From contig JAJUBI010000006.1 in the NCBI GenBank assembly GCA_022419385.1, positions 3,224,001-3,288,000 of the forward strand: 64,000 bases of DNA, read 5' to 3'. Position 1 is the first letter of the stretch. Each line of letters begins with the position of its first letter. Position numbers and translations under genes: made by a program. This DNA is from Paraconiothyrium sp. Pb-2020. Taxonomy: Eukaryota; Ascomycota; Dothideomycetes; Pleosporales; Didymosphaeriaceae. Below the pieces are notes generated by a model. The model ran no database searches. It was given only the letters and a program-made list of their open reading frames with translations, and was not told the DNA's origin. Positions 59,735 to 64,000 of the stretch are shown one piece after another.

Positions 59735-60420
59735 AGTGCTGATACAACAGTGTCTCGTGTCTTCGAAGAAAGTGAAGAGGATAGGAAAATACTCGTTGAG
59801 TTTGAGGAATGTGCCGACGTAGAAGCTTGGCTTTATGCAAACAGCTTCGGCCAAAAGAGTTTCCAAGAGTTGAATGTCGGTGGGTGGAGATGTATTCAAC
59901 GAGTTGAGCTGTTGCAACGTAGCGCCGAGCGGATAGAGACGCGTTCAGGCGCGAACAATGCTTGAACTTGCAGAAGATCTGCAGGAAGTGTGCTCTTACG
60001 ATGTAGCGTTGAGCAAAAGCGAGGTTGCAAAGAAGGTTTGCTTGAGACGTGCAGCAAGGTGAGGATCAATGTTGCAATGCAAAACTGGAGAGGTTGAGTG
60101 TGAGAAGTGAAGAAGGCGACCGCGAACCTTTCAGCGCGCTAAAATTTGTTGTGTAGTGGTGACGTCGCGTCGGCCGTAGAGCTCGCTCTTGTTGTTATTG
60201 TGGCGACTATCGCGAGCGCGTTGCCCGGGTGCGCTCAACCTCGCACCTGCCAATTTTTGACTCTGTATGCGTGCCGACAGCTCGGACATATGTGAATATC
60301 CCTTCTCTTTGCGTAGGCTCAACTGTCGAGCACTTATTTGCGAACTGTTCACGGCTCTTCTGAGCTCAACACCGACTCTCCATTCTGAAGCCCGCCAGGC
60401 TCAAGCACCGCTGATCGACC
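59735..60420. promoter_or_regulatory. Shared bidirectional promoter region of F4 and F5
   Basis: These 686 bp separate the divergent starts of two paralogues with the same architecture, so they may be co-regulated. Open frames on both strands here overlap the leaders and show no protein features. No clear TATA box was seen; a CTTCTCTTTGC-type pyrimidine tract lies near 60303. Confidence 0.5.
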
Positions 60421-61858
60421 ATGTCGGCTTCCCACAAAGGTCCCTCTGTAGAGGCGCCATTATGGAACTTGCGCTTCCCAAATGCCAACGTCACCGCGAC
60501 CGAGCTGCTCACTTTCCTACCAGGCTGCCTCAGCTCCCCGGATGTCATATATCGCTTCGCCTCAAATCTGGTCACATGGGACGCGATCCTTTCTGTCGTG
60601 AACTCCAATCGTATCCTTGGGAAACCGTGGGACTCCGAGTACTGCTATAGAACGGCAAGAAATGCTATGCGGCATGCCGGCCACGCTGACTGGACTCTCA
60701 ACAAACATGCACAGTACTTTGGCGAAAGCCTTCGTAATTGGAATCCCGAGAACCTGAGCGTGAGCGGATTCAGGACCTCTGTTAGAACTTCTGGAACGAG
60801 CATACCTGACAATGACATTCCATTTGCTCAATTGGCGGATGGTGTTAAGAACATGCCACAGGGCGACGATGCGTTGGATTTGACGAGAATGATCCAGCAC
60901 TGTGTCCAGAAACCAACTGAAGGGTGGATGTACCCGTCAAACTACGACATCTTGCTCGAGCACCTCGGAGGTCCAAAGCAACTGAACGCTGCAAATATGG
61001 ATCGCCCAATCTTCGCGCGCTGGCAGCACGTCATACCGCACGTTCCGCGCACCAAAAAGCGAACTGAGGCCACGCCACAGCCGAAGATGGAAGCCCCTGT
61101 ACGGCCATCCACGCCGCAGACCGAGGCGCAAGCGACCAGGCGGTCAGGTCGTCGAGGGCGGCCGTCGTTGAAGAAGCGCGAGCTTCAGGATGGTAAGCTA
61201 AGGCCGCGCTATTAGGTGGTAGTTAGAGATCCGAAGAACCAGACGAGCTGACAGGGTGGTAGTTGATATAGCAGAAGCTGAGGCTGGGGGCGCGGAAGGA
61301 CAGGACGAAGAGTACGTCCCTGGACCGACCCTGTGGATGAAGCCGCCTACGACCAGCGGTATAATGTCATCCCAGGCTCTTCAATATGTGTTCGAGGCAG
61401 GGCGATCACCGGGCGCTGTTGACAAACTCGATGCATACGCTTTCGGCAGCGGCCCACGAACAACGGCACCATTTCGCCCACTCCACCTCATCACTGTTGA
61501 CAACCTGAAGTTCGACGATCTGAGCGGCTGGGCAGAGAACGTTCGATGGGCAGCCGAACAATATGCAACTTTTGGGGAGACGGGTTGGACAGAGTGCCCG
61601 GAGCATATGGAGCAGATCGCACAGCACCGTCAGGAGCAGACATGGGCTTCCGCTGAGCTTGTCATCGCTATAACCGACAAGAAGGAGGCGGAAGAGGAAG
61701 ACGAGGCTTTCGTAGACGCAATGGTGGAGGGAGCAATGGCCTCGATGGAAAGACGCGAGCAAGACACGCGGATGTGGATCTGGGGCGACGTCGCCGAAGA
61801 GTTTGTCGACGCACAAGGCATGCCAGGCATAAGGTTGCGTCAGCGGCCACGTCGGTGA
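60421..61858 (+). CDS. DALDLTR-family protein F5 (unknown function), two exons, AT-hook-like motif
   Basis: Exon 1 is 60421-61192; exon 2 is 61263-61858 (455 aa). The intron 61193-61262 has a GTAAGC donor and a CTGAC branch. A CAG acceptor at 61274 is also in frame and would give 451 aa. Splicing is supported by homology: exon 1 carries the shared domain (residues about 14-202: NVTATELLTFLPGCLSSPDV, LSVSGFRTS, QGDDALDLTRMIQHCV, EGWMYPSNYDILLEHLGG, RPIFARW) and exon 2 carries the block FDDLSGWAENVRWAAEQY then HMEQIAQHRQE, the same order as in F4. Residues 240-252 (RRSGRRGRPSLKK) have a GRP AT-hook core. The C-terminus adds a Glu-rich helix-like stretch and an Arg-rich end. Without the splice the gene would stop at 61215. 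The invariant Cys of LTRC is Met here. Confidence 0.8.
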
Positions 61859-62417
61859 ACATGCTGGCTGCTAGCTCCTGCCATCGTAGTGCAAAGCCTT
61901 CTGGTACCCCCCTTGCGCAGTGCGTTCCCAATTTGCGCAAAGTGTGAGGATGCTGTTTGCAAGTTTCCTGGAGTATTGAACCCGCGGCCTGAGGTTCAAA
62001 CAAGGTTTCCCCGCCCCTGCACCAACCTTCCCGCATCAGGCAAGCCTCGGCTCCACCCCTTAGCAATGACGATCATGAAACGACCCTGCAACAAGCTCTC
62101 CTTCTTCAAACACACTCTCGATCGTTTGACAGCTGCGCTCGTTTCTACTACACCCGATGAGCCAACCATATGCAGGCGGCGGACGCGGCAGCCAACTGTG
62201 TGTTCCTTGAGGCGCGACAGGAAGCCATGCTTCCGAGTCTCGACAGCGGCTGCATAAATTTGAACAGTCCGGAGTGCAGATCACGGGAAGGTATATAGAA
62301 TAGGGCTCCGTTACCTTTGACGGAGGTAATCGTCATTCCTTTGCTTCATCACATCAACTGCTGGAAAGTTCTACTTGCATAATTTAATTAATTTCTGTAA
62401 TCAAATATCTGCCCAAC
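61859..62417. other. Intergenic region with promoter of the Met-rich protein gene
   Basis: No gene is called. Frames on both strands lack features. GGTATATAGAATAGGG near 62289-62304 is a plausible TATA region about 120 bp upstream of the next ATG. Confidence 0.4.
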
Positions 62418-62934
62418 ATGCACACTTTCAAGGTCCTCGGCTCAGCCGCTCTCTTTGCTCTTTCCGTCGTCGCGCAGAAAGGTAACACCAACGCATGCTA
62501 TCTGCGATCACGATGTCTGACATTACAGCAGCGTCATCCGCCACCCCGGCCTCAGCCATGCCCGTGGTCACCATGATGTGGGGCGACTCCAAGCCTACAG
62601 ACGCTGCCCTTGCAGCATCCGCCGAATCTGTCGGCATGGCACGTCTCTCCCCACTTGCCGGATTTCCAATGCTAACGCATGACAGGCCATGTCCTCTCAG
62701 ATGGCCACTGCTAAAGCCGAGATGAGCATGTCCGGTACCATGTCTGGCATGTCCATGTCAACGGCCACAACTAAGCCGGTGTCTGCGATGTCTGGTATGA
62801 CCGGTATGAGCGGCATGAGCATGGCAACAGCTAGTGCCACCGGCATGGTGATGGGAGGTGCTCCACGAGAAGGTGTTTGGGGCTCGGGCGTTGCGTTGGC
62901 GATGATGGGCGTTGGGGCTGCGTTGGTGGTGTAA
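62418..62934 (+). CDS. Small secreted methionine-rich protein, probably GPI-anchored
   Basis: Exons are 62418-62481, 62529-62629 and 62686-62934 (137 aa). Intron 1 (62482-62528, 47 bp) is GTAACA…ACAG. Intron 2 ends at CAG 62685 with a CTAAC branch. Its donor is either GT at 62630 or, less usually, GC at 62639 (140 aa); both keep the frame. The protein begins with a signal peptide (MHTFKVLGSAALFALSVVAQ). It then runs through Ala/Ser/Thr-rich sequence into a dense Met/Gly/Ser region (MSMSGTMSGMSMS, MSGMTGMSGMSM). It ends in a hydrophobic tail after small residues, as expected for a GPI-anchor signal. Met-x-Met arrays are known copper(I) ligands in Ctr-type transporters. A metal-binding role is inference. 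No known family was recognised. Confidence 0.7.
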
Positions 62935-63259
62935 GCAAGGACTCACTGGCGCAAGTCTTTATTTCATCTTGATACCTAATCGTTTTCGCTATGTACATTG
63001 ATTCTATGACCAAATCCGTACCCTGCACCTCACGGACAAGTGATGCACACCTTGCTGCCTAACTCCGTCGTGAACTCGATTGCATTTTGCTCTGGCGCTT
63101 TCGTCGCTGGTCAGCAGACTAAGTACGCCTGCCCTTTGACCAACATGACAAGAGGTAGCAAATGTATCATGCTGCTGCCTATACCTCCATGATACCCATA
63201 ACCATCACAATATCCCAATTCAGTCCATAATCAACTCCACATCCAGCTTCACATCTAGC
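62935..63259. other. Intergenic region between convergent genes
   Basis: This is the 3' side of the Met-rich gene and of the minus-strand gene to the right. Nothing else was seen. Confidence 0.4.
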
Positions 63260-64000
63260 CTACAATAGCCCATCTGGACGATCGGAATCGAGAGTCTTAG
63301 AGGAATGGCTCGAAGAATTGCCACCTTGGTCGTTCATCTCGCGTAGGTACTCTGGTGCAGGCTCGTTGAAGAGATCTTCATAGTCTTCGGCGGAAAATGA
63401 TGCGCTTGGAATCGGATCCATCCCAATCTCTTGCTGCACAGCGGTGATAGAAACATCCAGCGCGCGTTGCTGCTCACCCTCGACTTGCTCCCAGTGTTCT
63501 TCCCAAGCAGCATGTTCATCAGAGAGAGTCGTTGCAGAGCCTAGCTCATCCTCCAGTATGCGAGTGATTCGTGCAATATGTTCCGAATTTGCATACCAAG
63601 GAATGTCTTTTTGGTCCGCCCGACGGGCGTACTCGATCACGGATGCAATATGGGACATGTCGATGGACGGAACAATGTGAGAGATGGAGTGCAAATCTGC
63701 GCTACGAAGTAAGGGATCACCCGTTTTTTGTTGTTCGGGCTCGCTCGGTTTAGAAGGCGGTAGGGCAGCCATCGGCAAAACCTGCTTAGGGACCGCCTGG
63801 CTTTGAGTGACCTCATGGAAAGGATTCGTAGCATGGGTAGAAATAGGCAGATGATTTACCCAGGTCTCCTGAGGCGCAGCTTGGCGGGGAGATTGCAGCA
63901 GTGGAGAGGGAACCCCAACTGGGACGAAGTCGCCGGGATTCTGTCGTGAACCTGAAGGTGATTGTTCATCGTCAGACCTGCCCTTACGCTTTTTGCCCGG
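63260..64000 (-). CDS. Hypothetical protein, N-terminus beyond the window; possible distant DALDLTR-family member
   Basis: The minus-strand frame is open from the window edge to the stop at 63260-63262 (about 245 codons visible). The apparent ATG near 63778 is internal, because in-frame coding sequence continues upstream: a basic KKRKGRSDDEQ and Pro/Gln-rich text. The visible part is hydrophilic and disordered-looking, with a helical section SHIASVIEYARRADQKDIPW followed by SEHIARITRILEDE. That section loosely resembles the C-terminal block of F4/F5 (Trp-Ala-Glu-Asn…, then His-x-x-x-Ile). The similarity is weak and may be chance. There is no known domain. The missing N-terminal part would decide membership. 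Confidence 0.55.
   Translation of the reverse strand, partial: PGKKRKGRSDDEQSPSGSRQNPGDFVPVGVPSPLLQSPRQAAPQETWVNHLPISTHATNPFHEVTQSQAVPKQVLPMAALPPSKPSEPEQQKTGDPLLRSADLHSISHIVPSIDMSHIASVIEYARRADQKDIPWYANSEHIARITRILEDELGSATTLSDEHAAWEEHWEQVEGEQQRALDVSITAVQQEIGMDPIPSASFSAEDYEDLFNEPAPEYLREMNDQGGNSSSHSSKTLDSDRPDGLL

Noticed and set aside
59054..59965. 303-residue plus-strand open frame
   Set aside because: It is exactly antisense to F4's conserved domain; the paralogy of F4 shows which strand codes.
2697..61858. Biosynthetic gene cluster
   Set aside because: Apart from one esterase there are no synthases, tailoring enzymes or transporters; the clustered genes are paralogues of one unknown family.

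Overview
This window looks like nuclear DNA of a filamentous ascomycete (Pezizomycotina). The evidence is short GT-AG introns of about 47-82 bp with CTAAC/CTGAC-type branch sites, a HET-domain/ankyrin gene, fungal pogo/Fot1-type transposase remnants, and a large AT-rich island with the hallmarks of repeat-induced point mutation (RIP): TpA everywhere, CpA/TpG almost absent, and coding frames full of stops. I cannot name the species.

Layout. Left gene-rich arm (1-11.3 kb): a secreted type-B carboxylesterase (385-2130), then two large intronless genes (2697-4298 and 6190-9120) of a protein family I do not recognise, then a decayed transposase 5' end. Middle (11,388-49,104): a 37.7 kb AT-rich island made entirely of nested, RIP-degraded LTR retrotransposons of three families (here called G1, G2 and G3), with no intact gene. 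Right arm (49.1-64 kb): the 3' part of a pogo-type transposase, a frameshifted HET-ankyrin gene on the minus strand, three more members of the unrecognised family (54,839-56,608 plus; 57,989-59,734 minus; 60,421-61,858 plus), a small methionine-rich secreted protein, and a gene running off the right edge.

The most interesting content is the unrecognised family, called here the DALDLTR family after its best conserved motif. Five paralogues in about 60 kb share a domain of roughly 190-210 residues, and none of the motifs matches a domain I know. Two architectures occur. Members F1-F3 carry an N-terminal block with a WNLxRxG core followed by the shared domain. Members F4 and F5, a divergently transcribed pair, start with the shared domain and end in a different conserved block around WAEN[IV]RWA. 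Basic nuclear-localisation-like clusters occur in all five and AT-hook-like GRP cores in two, which suggests a nuclear, possibly chromatin-bound role. The retrotransposon island splits this cluster.

The island can be read as a stratigraphy. An outer G1 element (minus orientation) inserted at one site and left a 5-bp duplication (GATAG) on both sides of the whole island. A second copy of the target sequence near 49.38-49.49 kb preserves the empty-site arrangement. Later insertions, each with its own 5-bp duplication, built up inside it: a solo LTR inside the outer LTR (ATAGT), a full G2 element (TATAG), a solo G2 LTR inside G2 (TTCTG/TTCTA), and a G1 element inside another G1 element (GATAT). 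The G3 element and one G1 unit have flanks that do not match, so deletions or inversions also took place.
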